Shown: in pieces, positions 7,141 to 16,453 of the stretch | How the letters are laid out: each line of letters opens with the position of its first letter | Numbering within the stretch: the first letter of the stretch is position 1 | From: Variovorax sp. KBW07 | GTDB taxonomy: Bacteria > Pseudomonadota > Gammaproteobacteria > Burkholderiales > Burkholderiaceae_C | Direction of reading: 5' to 3' | Length of the DNA: 43,214 bases | NCBI RefSeq assembly: GCF_003852515.1 | Contig: NZ_QAJK01000035.1 | Coordinates: 16,821 to 60,034, forward strand | Notes under the pieces: model-generated | Told to the model about the DNA's origin: nothing | What the model saw: only the letters and a program-made list of their open reading frames with translations | The model's database searches: none | Program-made: the position numbers and the translations under genes

Positions 7141-8927
7141 AGCGCTTCGCCCACCCCGCCGGCGTGGTGCTGGCGGCTGCCGTGCTGATCGGCATCGTCT
7201 CGATGCTCGGCAACGACTACTACCTGCGCATCGCCTTCATGATGTGCGTCTACTACCTGTGCGCGGCCGGCATGAACGTGCTGGTCGGCTATGCAGGACA
7301 AAAATCGCTCGGGCAGGCCGGGCTGTTCGCGGCCGGTGCCTATGGCGTCGCGTTGCTGACCTCGCGCACCGACATGGACCCGTGGCTCGCGCTCGCGCTG
7401 GCCGCCGTCATCTCGGGCCTGTGCGGCGTGCTCATCGCGCTGCCGTCGCTGCGCGTGAAGGGCCCGTACCTGGCCATGGTCACGCTGGCCTTCGGCATCG
7501 TGGTCGAGAAGCTCGTGGGCGAATGGACCGACGTGTTCGGTGGCGCGCAGGGCATCTACGGCATTCGGCCGCTCACCTGGAAGGGCGCGCCGCTGGACAC
7601 CACGCAGTGGGTCATTCTCGGCATCGTGCTGTGCGCCGCGCTGCACCTGCTGCTGCGCAACCTGTTGAACGGGCGCTTCGGCCGTGCGTTGCTGTCGCTG
7701 CAGGCGGACGAAATCGCTTCGTCGTCGGTGGGCGTGCGCGTGTACCGCGCCAAGGTCATGGCCTTCGTGGTCGCGGCCGTCACTTGCGGCATTGCGGGCG
7801 CGTTGGTGGCGCAGCAGAACCAGTACATCAACTCCGACTTCATCACTTTCCACCTGTCGATCTTCATCCTGCTGCTGGTGCTGTTCGGCGGCGCGGGCTC
7901 GATGTACGGCCCGCTGGTGGGCGCGGTGCTGCTCACGCTGACCGATGCGCTGCTGGCGCGCTGGCCGTCGGCGCAGCACTTCCTGTACGGCTTCCTGCTG
8001 TTGTTCGCGCTGTACGTCATGCCGGGCGGCGTGGTGGGCCTGTTCAACAAGTGGTTCATGAAACCGCGGCATCGCGGCGAAGGCACGGGCGACAGCGGCG
8101 TGCCCGGACAGATCGGCCCCGGCGGTGAAGGCGAACTGCTGGTGGTGCAGGGCGTCACCAAGTCATATGGCGGCGTGAAGCCCGCGCAGGACGTGTCGTT
8201 CCGCCTGCAGCGCGGCCACATCCACGCGCTGATCGGCCCCAACGGCGCGGGCAAGAGCACCATGATCAACATGCTCACCGGCGTGATCGAGCCCGATGCC
8301 GGATCGATCCGCTTCCTGGGCCAGAACATCGTGGGCCAGCCGGCGCACACCATCTGCTGCCTTGGCATGGGCCGCACCTTCCAGAACCTGCGCTTGTTCG
8401 CCGACCTCTCGGTGCTCGACAACGTGATGCTGGGCCGACACAGCCGCATGAGCAACGGCTTCCTGTCGTCGCTGGTCGCCTGGCCCACCGCCGGAAAGCA
8501 GGAGCAGGCCACGCGCGACCGCGCATTGCAACTGCTCGACCTGGTGGACCTGGGCCACCTGGCGCACTGGCCCGCGGGCAGCCTGCCCTATGGCCTGCAG
8601 CGCCGTGTGGAACTGGCGCGCGCGCTGGCCACCGAGCCGCAACTTCTGCTGCTCGACGAGCCCGCCGCCGGCCTGAATCCGCAGGAGACCGCGGAGCTCG
8701 GCGAACTGCTGCTGCGCATCGGCAAGTGCGGCGTGTCGATCCTCATGGTGGAGCACCACATGGACCTGGTCATGTCGATTTCGGACCACGTGATCGTGCT
8801 CGACTACGGCATCAAGATCGCCGAGGGCAAGCCCGCCGAGGTGCAGGCCAACCCGCGCGTGGTCGAGGCCTACCTGGGCGTCGACGACGAGGAAGAAGAA
8901 GCGCTGGCCACGGCCATGCCCGCCTGA
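7137..8927 (+). CDS. fused ABC permease-ATPase (LivM-LivG)
   Basis: A 596-residue fusion. Residues 1 to about 310 are a LivM-type permease with GYAGQKSLGQAGLFAAGAYG and the conserved QADEIASSSVGV region. A short Gly-rich linker follows, and residues from about 335 to the end are a LivG-type ATPase with Walker A (GPNGAGKST), the GRTFQNLRLF Q-loop region, a LivG-style signature (LPYGLQRR instead of LSGGQ), and Walker B with DEPAAGLNP. The start is the ATG at 7137, overlapping the livH stop; a longer in-frame extension would only read livH sequence out of frame. Fusing both subunits fixes their 1:1 stoichiometry. Confidence 0.92.
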   Translation: MKRFAHPAGVVLAAAVLIGIVSMLGNDYYLRIAFMMCVYYLCAAGMNVLVGYAGQKSLGQAGLFAAGAYGVALLTSRTDMDPWLALALAAVISGLCGVLIALPSLRVKGPYLAMVTLAFGIVVEKLVGEWTDVFGGAQGIYGIRPLTWKGAPLDTTQWVILGIVLCAALHLLLRNLLNGRFGRALLSLQADEIASSSVGVRVYRAKVMAFVVAAVTCGIAGALVAQQNQYINSDFITFHLSIFILLLVLFGGAGSMYGPLVGAVLLTLTDALLARWPSAQHFLYGFLLLFALYVMPGGVVGLFNKWFMKPRHRGEGTGDSGVPGQIGPGGEGELLVVQGVTKSYGGVKPAQDVSFRLQRGHIHALIGPNGAGKSTMINMLTGVIEPDAGSIRFLGQNIVGQPAHTICCLGMGRTFQNLRLFADLSVLDNVMLGRHSRMSNGFLSSLVAWPTAGKQEQATRDRALQLLDLVDLGHLAHWPAGSLPYGLQRRVELARALATEPQLLLLDEPAAGLNPQETAELGELLLRIGKCGVSILMVEHHMDLVMSISDHVIVLDYGIKIAEGKPAEVQANPRVVEAYLGVDDEEEEALATAMPA

Positions 8928-8947
8928 GCAGAAGGACCGAACCCATC

Positions 8948-9658
<711 letters not shown>

Positions 9659-9720
9659 GCGCACCAGCCGCTTCGCTCCCGTTCATTCATTCATCACTGA
9701 AACAGACAAAGGAAATCTTC

Positions 9721-10695
9721 ATGACCGCACCCACCAAAGTCTTTGCCAGCCAGGCCGACCTCGAAGAAAAGAAGGTCTCGTTCACCCGCCTCTCGGAGAA
9801 CGCCTACGCCTACACCGCCGAAGGCGACCCGAACACCGGCATCTTCATCGGCGACGAAGCCGTGATGGTGGTCGACACCCAGGCCACGCCCGCCATGGCA
9901 CAAGACGTGATTCGCCGCATCCGCGAAGTCACGCCGCTGCCCATCAAGTACGTGCTGCTGAGCCATTACCACGCTGTGCGCGTGCTGGGCGCGTCGGCGT
10001 ACTTCAAGGAAGGCGCCGAGCAGATCATTGCCAGCCGCGACACCTATGACCTGATCGTCGAGCGCGGCGAACAGGACAAGGCCAGCGAGATCGGCCGCTT
10101 TCCGCGCCTGTTCCGCAATGTCGAATCGGTGCCGCCGGGCCTGACCTGGCCCACCATGACCTTCGACGGCACCATGAGCGTGTGGCTCGGCAAGAAGCTC
10201 GAAGTGAAGATCGCGCAAGTGGGCCGCGGCCACACCAAGGGCGACACCATCGCTTACCTCGAAGACCAGAAGATCTGCTTTGCCGGCGACCTCGTCGAGT
10301 ACCAGAGCACCGCCTACGCGGGCGACTGCTACTTCCGCGACTGGCCCACCACGCTCGACCGCCTCGCCGGTTTCGGCTTTGAAAAACTCGTGCCCGGCCG
10401 TGGCGCCGCGCTGGAAAACGCCAGCGACGTGCGCAAGGCCATCGCCTCGACGCGCGCCTTCATCTCCGACGTGTACACGCTGGTCAACAACGGCGTGGCG
10501 CTGGGCAAGTCGCTCAACGTCATCTACAAGGAAACCGTGGCCGCGCTGCGCCCGACCTACGGCCACTGGGTGATCTTCGACCACTGCATGCCCTTCGACG
10601 TGACCCGTGCCTACGACGAAGCCACCGGCCATGTGAACCCGCGCATCTGGACGGCGGAGCGCGACATTGAAATGTGGAACGCGCTCGAAGGCTGA
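9721..10695 (+). CDS. metallo-beta-lactamase-fold protein with reduced metal site
   Basis: A 324-residue MBL-fold protein. The usual HxHxDH motif reads H82-Y-H84-A-V86-R87, so the Asp and His of the second metal site are replaced. H171 (GRGHTKGDT) and D190 (FAGD) are present, but the later PGHG histidine is Arg227. The three-histidine site therefore survives and the second site is lost, predicting a mononuclear or altered metal centre. The C-terminal ~100 residues (from about 225) form a mostly helical extension. No signal peptide is seen. It is co-directional with the importer and reductase genes and could hydrolyse a thioester, lactone or ester intermediate. The chemistry is not established. 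Confidence 0.82.
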   Translation: MTAPTKVFASQADLEEKKVSFTRLSENAYAYTAEGDPNTGIFIGDEAVMVVDTQATPAMAQDVIRRIREVTPLPIKYVLLSHYHAVRVLGASAYFKEGAEQIIASRDTYDLIVERGEQDKASEIGRFPRLFRNVESVPPGLTWPTMTFDGTMSVWLGKKLEVKIAQVGRGHTKGDTIAYLEDQKICFAGDLVEYQSTAYAGDCYFRDWPTTLDRLAGFGFEKLVPGRGAALENASDVRKAIASTRAFISDVYTLVNNGVALGKSLNVIYKETVAALRPTYGHWVIFDHCMPFDVTRAYDEATGHVNPRIWTAERDIEMWNALEG

Positions 10696-10696
10696 C

Positions 10697-11656
10697 GTGA
10701 CCGCCCCGGCGCGCCCCACGGGCGCCACGCCCGCATCGGTGCAAGGCTGGATGCTGCTGGCCATGCTGCTGTGGGGCGTGAACGTGTCCGCCGTGAAGGC
10801 GCTCACCGCGTCCTTCGAGTCGCTGCCGCTGGCGGCGCTGCGCATGGTGGTGGCCTGCATGGCGCTCACGGCCATCGTGCTGTGGCGGCGGGGCGGGCTG
10901 CCCGCGCTGGGCGCGAAGCAGCTTGCGGGCATGGCGGGCTGCGCCTTCCTCATGGTCTATGCCAACCAGATCCTGTTCGCGCAGGGGCTGCTGCGCTCCA
11001 CCGCCACCAACGGCGCGCTGATCATGGCGCTGAGCCCGCTGGTCTCGGGCCTGACGGCGGCACTCGTCTTTCGTGAACGCTTCACACCGCGCCGCATGCT
11101 CGGCGTGGCGCTGGGCTTTGCCGGCGTGGCCGCCGTGGTGTTGAGCCACCCCGGTGTCGGGCTGTCGCGTGCGGGCATCGGCGACCTGATGCTCGCGCTG
11201 GCGGTGGTGAGCTTCGCGGTCGGCGGCGCGGGCGTGCAGCGGCTGGCGCGGCACATCGATCCGCTGTCGATCAGCTGGGTCATCTACATGATCGGCACCG
11301 GCATGCTGGTGGTGCACACCGTGCTCGGGCCGTCGCGGCTCGGCGCCGACCAGCTGTTCCCGGGCGTGTGGCCGTGGGTGCTGGTGCTGTTCTCCGGCGT
11401 GGCCGCCACGGCCGCGGGCAACCTGATCTGGAACCGCGCCATCTCGATCATCGGCATGGCGCGCACCGCCGTGTTCCTTTACTGGGTGCCGGTGTTCGGC
11501 GTCGCGTTTGCCGCGCTGCTGCTCGGCGAGGTGCTCACCTGGTGGCACCTGCTCGGCTTCGCGGGCGTGATGACCGGAACCTACCTCGGCACGCGGCCCG
11601 CGGCCACGGTGGCGGTGGCGGTGGCAGCACCCGACACGCCGGCGCGCGCGCCCTGA
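10697..11656 (+). CDS. EamA/DMT-family transporter
   Basis: A 319-residue drug/metabolite transporter with about ten hydrophobic spans arranged as two EamA repeats: the first near GWMLLAMLLWGVNVSAVKAL, the second from about residue 155, ending with the typical LLGEVLTWWHLLGFAGVMTGTYL. The GTG start at 10697 lies 1 base after the preceding stop, so translation is probably coupled. An alternative is the ATG at 10751. Such proteins usually export metabolites or amino acids. Here it may relieve build-up of a pathway intermediate. Confidence 0.85.
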   Translation: MTAPARPTGATPASVQGWMLLAMLLWGVNVSAVKALTASFESLPLAALRMVVACMALTAIVLWRRGGLPALGAKQLAGMAGCAFLMVYANQILFAQGLLRSTATNGALIMALSPLVSGLTAALVFRERFTPRRMLGVALGFAGVAAVVLSHPGVGLSRAGIGDLMLALAVVSFAVGGAGVQRLARHIDPLSISWVIYMIGTGMLVVHTVLGPSRLGADQLFPGVWPWVLVLFSGVAATAAGNLIWNRAISIIGMARTAVFLYWVPVFGVAFAALLLGEVLTWWHLLGFAGVMTGTYLGTRPAATVAVAVAAPDTPARAP

Positions 11657-11680
11657 GCTTTTTTCTTTGCATTGCCATTC

Positions 11681-12859
11681 ATGTCCGACCCTTCTCCCTT
11701 GCTGTTCCAGCCGCTGAAGCTGCGCAGCCTCACGCTGGCCAATCGCGTCGTGATCTCGCCTATGTGCCAGCACGCGGCCGACCGCGGCCACGCCACGCCC
11801 TGGCACATGGTGCACCTGGGCAAGTTCGCGCTCGGCGGTGCCGGGCTCATCCTCACTGAAAGCACGGCGGTCGATCCGCGCGGCCGCATCGGCACCGCCG
11901 ACCTCGGCCTGTGGAAAGACAGCCAGATCGCGCCGCTGAAGGCCGTGGTCGACTTCGTGCACGCGCAAGGCAGCGCCATCGGCGTGCAGCTCGCGCATGC
12001 GGGGCGCAAGGCCGGCAGCGAGCCGCTGTGGGAGGGCGGCGCGGCGCTGGGCGACGAGCGCATGGCCGCCGACGAAGAGCCCTGGGAGCGGCTCGGGCCG
12101 AGCGCGCTCGCGGCCGGCCCCGGATGGTCGGCCCCGCGCGCGCTGGATGCCAACGGCGTTGCCTCCGTCGTGAAGCACTTCGTCGACGCGACGGTGCGTG
12201 CCGACAAGGCCGGCTTCGATGTGGTCGAGTTGCACTTCGGCCACGGCTACCTGGTCGCAAGTTTTTTGTCGCCCAACGCCAACCACCGCGGCGACGCGCT
12301 CGGTGGCAGCCGCGAGAACCGGATGTGGCTCGCACTGGAAATTGCGCAGCGCGTGCGTGCCGCGTGGCCAGCGGGCAAGCCGCTGTTCTGCCGGCTGTCG
12401 GCGGTCGACGGCACGCTCGACGGCTGGAGCCTCGACGATTCGGTGATCTTGGCGCGCGAGCTCAAGCGCTGCGGCGTCGACGTCATCGACTGTTCGTCGG
12501 GCGGGCTCACCGAAGAGACACGCGCGTTGCCCGTGCCGCGCGGCTTGGGATTCCAGGTGCCGTTCTCGGAACGCATCCGGCGCGACGCGCAGATCGCCAC
12601 GCAGGCCGTCGGCATGATCGTCGATGCGCAGCAGGCCGAAGCCGTGCTGGCGAATGGTCAGGCCGACCTGATCGCGCTGGGACGCGAAGCGCTGTTCGAT
12701 CCCTACTGGCCGCACCACGCGGCCGCCGCGCTGGGCGCCGACCCCGGCTACGAACGCTGGCCCGTGCGCCACGGCGTGTGGCTGGCCAAGCGCGCGCCGG
12801 GCCTGGCACGCGCGCGCGCCGAAGCCGCCGCGCATTCCAACGAAGAAGGCACGCCATGA
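11681..12859 (+). CDS. NADH:flavin oxidoreductase, Old Yellow Enzyme family (YqjM-like)
   Basis: A 392-residue FMN-dependent ene-reductase. It keeps the YqjM-type SPMCQ cysteine (C29), the QLAHAGRKA FMN/substrate motif near 103-111, the paired histidines in ELHFGHGYL (the usual form is HGAHGYL), and the downstream FLSPNANHRGDALGGSRENR region. The ATG at 11681 is preferred over an in-frame TTG three codons earlier. It would reduce an activated C=C bond using NAD(P)H. With the FAD dehydrogenase at 2253 it suggests C=C redox chemistry on an enone or enoate substrate. It overlaps the next gene by 4 bases. Confidence 0.9.
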   Translation: MSDPSPLLFQPLKLRSLTLANRVVISPMCQHAADRGHATPWHMVHLGKFALGGAGLILTESTAVDPRGRIGTADLGLWKDSQIAPLKAVVDFVHAQGSAIGVQLAHAGRKAGSEPLWEGGAALGDERMAADEEPWERLGPSALAAGPGWSAPRALDANGVASVVKHFVDATVRADKAGFDVVELHFGHGYLVASFLSPNANHRGDALGGSRENRMWLALEIAQRVRAAWPAGKPLFCRLSAVDGTLDGWSLDDSVILARELKRCGVDVIDCSSGGLTEETRALPVPRGLGFQVPFSERIRRDAQIATQAVGMIVDAQQAEAVLANGQADLIALGREALFDPYWPHHAAAALGADPGYERWPVRHGVWLAKRAPGLARARAEAAAHSNEEGTP

Positions 12860-13557
12860 CCACGACAACGACCTTGCGCATGGGCCTGATCCGCAAGAAG
12901 CCCGAGTGGACCGACGAAGCCTTTCGCAGCCACTGGCGCGACAGCCATGGGCCGCTGGTGGCGCGGTTGCCCACGTTGCGCGGCTACCGGCAGAACCTGG
13001 TGGTCGACAGGCTGCAGCGCGGCATCGACTTTGCGCGCGGGCCCTGGGATTTCGATGGCTTCTCGCAGCTGCGTTTCGACGGGGCCGCGCGAGCCGACGA
13101 GGCCTTCACGCAGGGCGACCTTGCATCGGCCATCCGCGCGGACGAGCAGCACTTTCTGGGCGAGCTGCACATCGTCACCGTCGAGCAGACCGAAGTCATT
13201 GCGCTGCCCGCGAAGCCCGAGGGCCTGCTCAAGCGCATCTCGCTGCTGCGCCGGCCCATCGCGCAGTCGGAAGAAGACTTTCGCCGTGAATGGAAGATTC
13301 ACGCCGAGCATGTGCGCCGCATGCCGGGCGTGAGCGGCTACCGGCAGAACGTGGTGGTGGCGCGCGAGTTCGAGAAGGGCACGCCCTGCACCTACGCCGA
13401 GCTGCCGCTCGACGGCATCGTCGAGCTGTGGTTCGAGAACACCGACACGCTGAATGCCGCCTTCGCGTCGCCGCAGGGGCAACGCACCATGGCGCATGCG
13501 CGCACCTTCCTGGCGGAGATCACGGCGTTCGTGGTGGAAGAGCACCGGGTGGTGTGA
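12856..13557 (+). CDS. tandem EthD-domain protein
   Basis: A 233-residue protein made of two similar halves. Residues about 8-105 contain RKKPEWTDEAFRSHWRDSHGP and residues about 125-225 contain RRPIAQSEEDFRREWKIHAEH. Both match the start of EthD/dimeric alpha-beta barrel domains, each followed by a GYRQN motif (LRGYRQNLVV and VSGYRQNVVV), which marks an internal duplication. Single EthD proteins dimerise into one barrel, so the fused pair should form it within one chain. EthD-like proteins accompany oxidative or ring-cleavage pathways and can be isomerases or decarboxylases. It is the last gene of the cluster, coupled to the ene-reductase by ATGA. Confidence 0.85.
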   Translation: MTTTTTLRMGLIRKKPEWTDEAFRSHWRDSHGPLVARLPTLRGYRQNLVVDRLQRGIDFARGPWDFDGFSQLRFDGAARADEAFTQGDLASAIRADEQHFLGELHIVTVEQTEVIALPAKPEGLLKRISLLRRPIAQSEEDFRREWKIHAEHVRRMPGVSGYRQNVVVAREFEKGTPCTYAELPLDGIVELWFENTDTLNAAFASPQGQRTMAHARTFLAEITAFVVEEHRVV

Positions 13558-13597
13558 GGGCCGACGTAATATCTCGCCTCACTCATCAGGAGATTTC

Positions 13598-13918
13598 ATG
13601 GGGCGGATTTTTTTGTGCGGCATGGTCATCATCACCGTCGCTGTTCTGTCGGCATGTGGTGACACGCGAAAGCCAATGCCCCCGGGGGTCGAAGGCATCC
13701 TGCCCATCGATGCGTCGACCGAGTACGTGTTTCTTCACAAGCCGACTACCGTGCGCGGCGCCTGCGCGGGATGGAAGACCATCTCCATCCAGAAGCCCAA
13801 TCAACCCGAAACGGGCATGACCAATTTGATGTGCTGGAAGGAGTCCGACGGCCAGCTCCTGACTGCCACGTTCGAAAAGGTTTCGCCCAAGGTCGCGCCG
13901 ATGGCAGTGATCCACTGA
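13598..13918 (+). CDS. small predicted lipoprotein
   Basis: A 106-residue protein with a lipoprotein signal: a short basic start, a hydrophobic core and a lipobox LSAC with the acylated cysteine at position 20. The mature part is small, has two further cysteines (C56 and C82) that could form a disulfide, and matches no family I recognise. AGGAG lies 7 bases before the ATG. It follows the EthD gene by 40 bases and may ride on that transcript, but its exported nature suggests a separate envelope role. Confidence 0.7.
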   Translation: MGRIFLCGMVIITVAVLSACGDTRKPMPPGVEGILPIDASTEYVFLHKPTTVRGACAGWKTISIQKPNQPETGMTNLMCWKESDGQLLTATFEKVSPKVAPMAVIH

Positions 13919-13939
13919 GCAAGAGGCAAGCAAGGCAGG

Positions 13940-15610
13940 TCAGGCAGGCAGCAGGCGGTCGCTCGGCACGATCACCGCGCGCACGCCTCGCTGCGTTTCC
14001 ATGGCGGTCACATGCTGTGCATCGCCTGGCAGCACGAACTGGCTGATCAGCGCATCGAGGTGTCGTGCCTGGTCGCGCAGGCCTTCCGATGCGGCGGCGG
14101 ACTCTTCCACCAGCGCCGAGTTCTGCTGCGTCATGTGGTCCAGGCGAGAGACGGCCGTGTTGATCTGGCCGATGTCCTGCGTCTGCGCATGCGTGGCGAC
14201 CGTGATGGCGCTCACCGTGCCGGCCACCTGCTCGATCGACGCCAGGATGCGGCCCATGGTCTGGCCCGCGCTGTCGGCCAGCGTGGTGCCGGCTTCGATG
14301 CGGTGCACCGAGTTCTCGATCAGGCCCTTGATCTCCCGCGCGGCCGCGGCCGAGCGTGTCGCGAGCTGGCGCACTTCCGCCGCCACCACCGCAAAGCCGC
14401 GGCCCGACTCGCCGGCGCGCGCCGCCTCGACGGCGGCATTGAGCGCGAGGATGTTCGTCTGGAAGGCGATGCCGTCGATCACGCCGATGATGTCCGCCAT
14501 CTTGTGCGAGGCGCGATGAATGTCCTGCATGGTGCCGACCACCTGCGACACGACTTCGCCTCCCTGTGCCGCCACGGCTGCGGCGGCACCGGCCATCTTC
14601 TCGGCCTTGCCCGCGGCCTCGCTCGACTGCTGCACGTTGCGCATCACCTGCTCGAGCGCCGCGGCCGTCTGCTGCAGGCTCGATGCCGCGTCTTCGGTGC
14701 GGGCCGACAGGTCCGAATTACCTTGTGCGATTTCGCCGGCCGCCGCGTGCACGCTCTGCACCGACTCTCGCACCCGCGCGACCAATTCGCGCAGCGAACC
14801 CTGCATCGCACCCAGGGCCTGCAGCATCTGGCCGGCCTCGTCGCGCGAGTGGCCCTCGATGTCCTGGCGAAGGTCGAGGCTGGCCACGCGCCGGGCCGTC
14901 TCGCCGGCCACGCGGATCGGCCGGCTGATGCTGCGCACCAGCCACTGCGCCAGCACGATGCCCAGCAACAGCGCCGCCGCGCTGAACAGCACCAGCGCCA
15001 GACGGGCCGAGGCGGCCAGGTCTTCGATGCGATGGCCGGCCGCGTCGATGGCCTCGCGCTGCGACTGCGCGAGCTTGCCCACCGCGGCCAGAAGCGCGGC
15101 GGAGCCCGGCTGGAAGCGCTGGGCATAGACCGAGCGGATGCGCTCGGTCAGGCCGGAGTCGCGTGCGGCAATCAGCTCTTTCACGGCCTTGCCGAAGTCT
15201 TCGCCGGTGGCTTGCGTCCGCGCAAGCAATGCGCGGTCGGCGGCCGTCTGCAACCGTTCTGACACCTGTTGCATCAGCTCGCTGTAGCGGGCTTCGGTCG
15301 CCTGGATGTCGGCTGCGAGTATCTCGCCCACCTCGGGCTCGGAGCTCAGCGCCATGGCCTTGTAGCGCTCCGCATTGATGGCCTGGTGGCGGTAGGCGTC
15401 GACCACCAGCCGCTCGGACACGCCGTGCTGCTGGATGGCTTCGTGCGTGGCCTCGTCCATCTTCGCGAGCGACCAGATGCCGATGCCCGAGCCCGCGAGG
15501 GTCAGCAGCAGCACGGCGCAGAAGGTGGCCAGGAGGCGCCGGCCCAGCACGTTGCGGGTGGTGGTGTGGATGGTGGTGCGGGAGCGGTGGGCGCGGAGGT
15601 CTTTGGTCAC
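13940..15610 (-). CDS. methyl-accepting chemotaxis protein
   Basis: A 556-residue chemoreceptor. TM1 is at about 26-48 and TM2 at about 202-224, bracketing a ~150-residue helical periplasmic four-helix-bundle-type sensor. A HAMP domain follows and then the signalling coiled coil with the conserved tip [20 protein letters not shown]. The C-terminus ends DRLLPA and lacks the NWETF-type CheR tether. The start is a GTG at 15610, with no ATG before the first membrane span and no strong ribosome-binding site, so the exact start is uncertain. The ligand is unknown. It is convergent with the lipoprotein gene and divergent from the thioredoxin-fold gene. Confidence 0.92.
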   Translation of the reverse strand: MTKDLRAHRSRTTIHTTTRNVLGRRLLATFCAVLLLTLAGSGIGIWSLAKMDEATHEAIQQHGVSERLVVDAYRHQAINAERYKAMALSSEPEVGEILAADIQATEARYSELMQQVSERLQTAADRALLARTQATGEDFGKAVKELIAARDSGLTERIRSVYAQRFQPGSAALLAAVGKLAQSQREAIDAAGHRIEDLAASARLALVLFSAAALLLGIVLAQWLVRSISRPIRVAGETARRVASLDLRQDIEGHSRDEAGQMLQALGAMQGSLRELVARVRESVQSVHAAAGEIAQGNSDLSARTEDAASSLQQTAAALEQVMRNVQQSSEAAGKAEKMAGAAAAVAAQGGEVVSQVVGTMQDIHRASHKMADIIGVIDGIAFQTNILALNAAVEAARAGESGRGFAVVAAEVRQLATRSAAAAREIKGLIENSVHRIEAGTTLADSAGQTMGRILASIEQVAGTVSAITVATHAQTQDIGQINTAVSRLDHMTQQNSALVEESAAASEGLRDQARHLDALISQFVLPGDAQHVTAMETQRGVRAVIVPSDRLLPA

Positions 15611-15880
15611 GGGGCAAGGTCGTTCCCGCGTGCTGTGCGGCGCAGGACGATGAGGGCAGGGGAGGGTTCCCGCGCTGGATTAAACCGACGCCTTGTTACC
15701 GCTCATTGACTGTTTTTGCGCAGGGGCCATTGCGCGCGGCCGTCTCTTTTTTCAGCGCGATGGGGATGGAGGCCGGTGGGCTACAAAAGGCGAGGGCGGG
15801 CGAATGTTAGCGTTGGGGTTTCATGCCGCCGCGTGTCTGCCGCGCGAGGCAAAACATCTTCCATTGCAACGAACCTACCG

Positions 15881-16441
15881 ATGAAACTTCGACGCCAACT
15901 TTTTCTTCTGATCCCTTGCGCCGTGGGGCTGCTCGCAGTCGCCAACGTCAGTGAAGCCCAAAGCCGCAAGGGCTCCGTCGAAGGGCGGTTCGAAAAGCTT
16001 CCAGCATTCACCTTCGAACAACTGCCGTTGGCGGACGCCATCAAGGTCGTGCATGGTGACGGCAAGCGAAAGCTGGCCGTGTTCTCGGACCCCAACTGCG
16101 GCCATTGCAAGCGCGTCGATCAGGACCTGAAGAAGATCGGCAACGTGACGGTCTATGTCTTTCTGTACCCGATCCTCGGCGCCGATTCGACTGCCAAGTC
16201 GCGCAACCTGTGGTGCAGCAAGGAGCGCGCGAAGACCTGGGAAAACTGGATGCAGTCGGGCACCGAGCCCGGTCCGGCGACCGGCGCCTGTGACACCACT
16301 GCCCTGCAACGGAATGCAGACTTCGGCCGAAAGCTCGACGTGAAGGGCACGCCGACGATGATCTTCAAGGACGGTACGCGCGTGCCGGGCGCGATCTCGG
16401 CGGACTGGATCGAGCAGTTGCTCGCGGCCGCGGAGCGCTGA
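15881..16441 (+). CDS. periplasmic DsbC-like thioredoxin-fold protein
   Basis: A 186-residue exported thiol-disulfide protein. Residues 1 to about 27 are a Sec signal (MKLRR, hydrophobic core, SEA-QS). The active site is C73-G-H-C76 in DPNCGHCK, and the cis-proline loop is KGTPTMIF in the C-terminal third. Only a short stretch precedes the thioredoxin fold, so the N-terminal dimerisation domain of classical DsbC is largely missing, predicting a monomer. The start at 15881 is chosen because the longer in-frame extension is Arg-rich and would bury the signal peptide. It ends 12 bases from the convergent fusion gene. Confidence 0.85.
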   Translation: MKLRRQLFLLIPCAVGLLAVANVSEAQSRKGSVEGRFEKLPAFTFEQLPLADAIKVVHGDGKRKLAVFSDPNCGHCKRVDQDLKKIGNVTVYVFLYPILGADSTAKSRNLWCSKERAKTWENWMQSGTEPGPATGACDTTALQRNADFGRKLDVKGTPTMIFKDGTRVPGAISADWIEQLLAAAER

Positions 16442-16453
16442 TCCACCGGGGCT

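Noticed and set aside
15620-15720. Possible sigma-28 promoter for the chemoreceptor on the minus strand
   Set aside because: TCAAT and GCGTCGGT-like elements are present, but they differ too much from TAAAGTTT-N11-GCCGATAA to claim.
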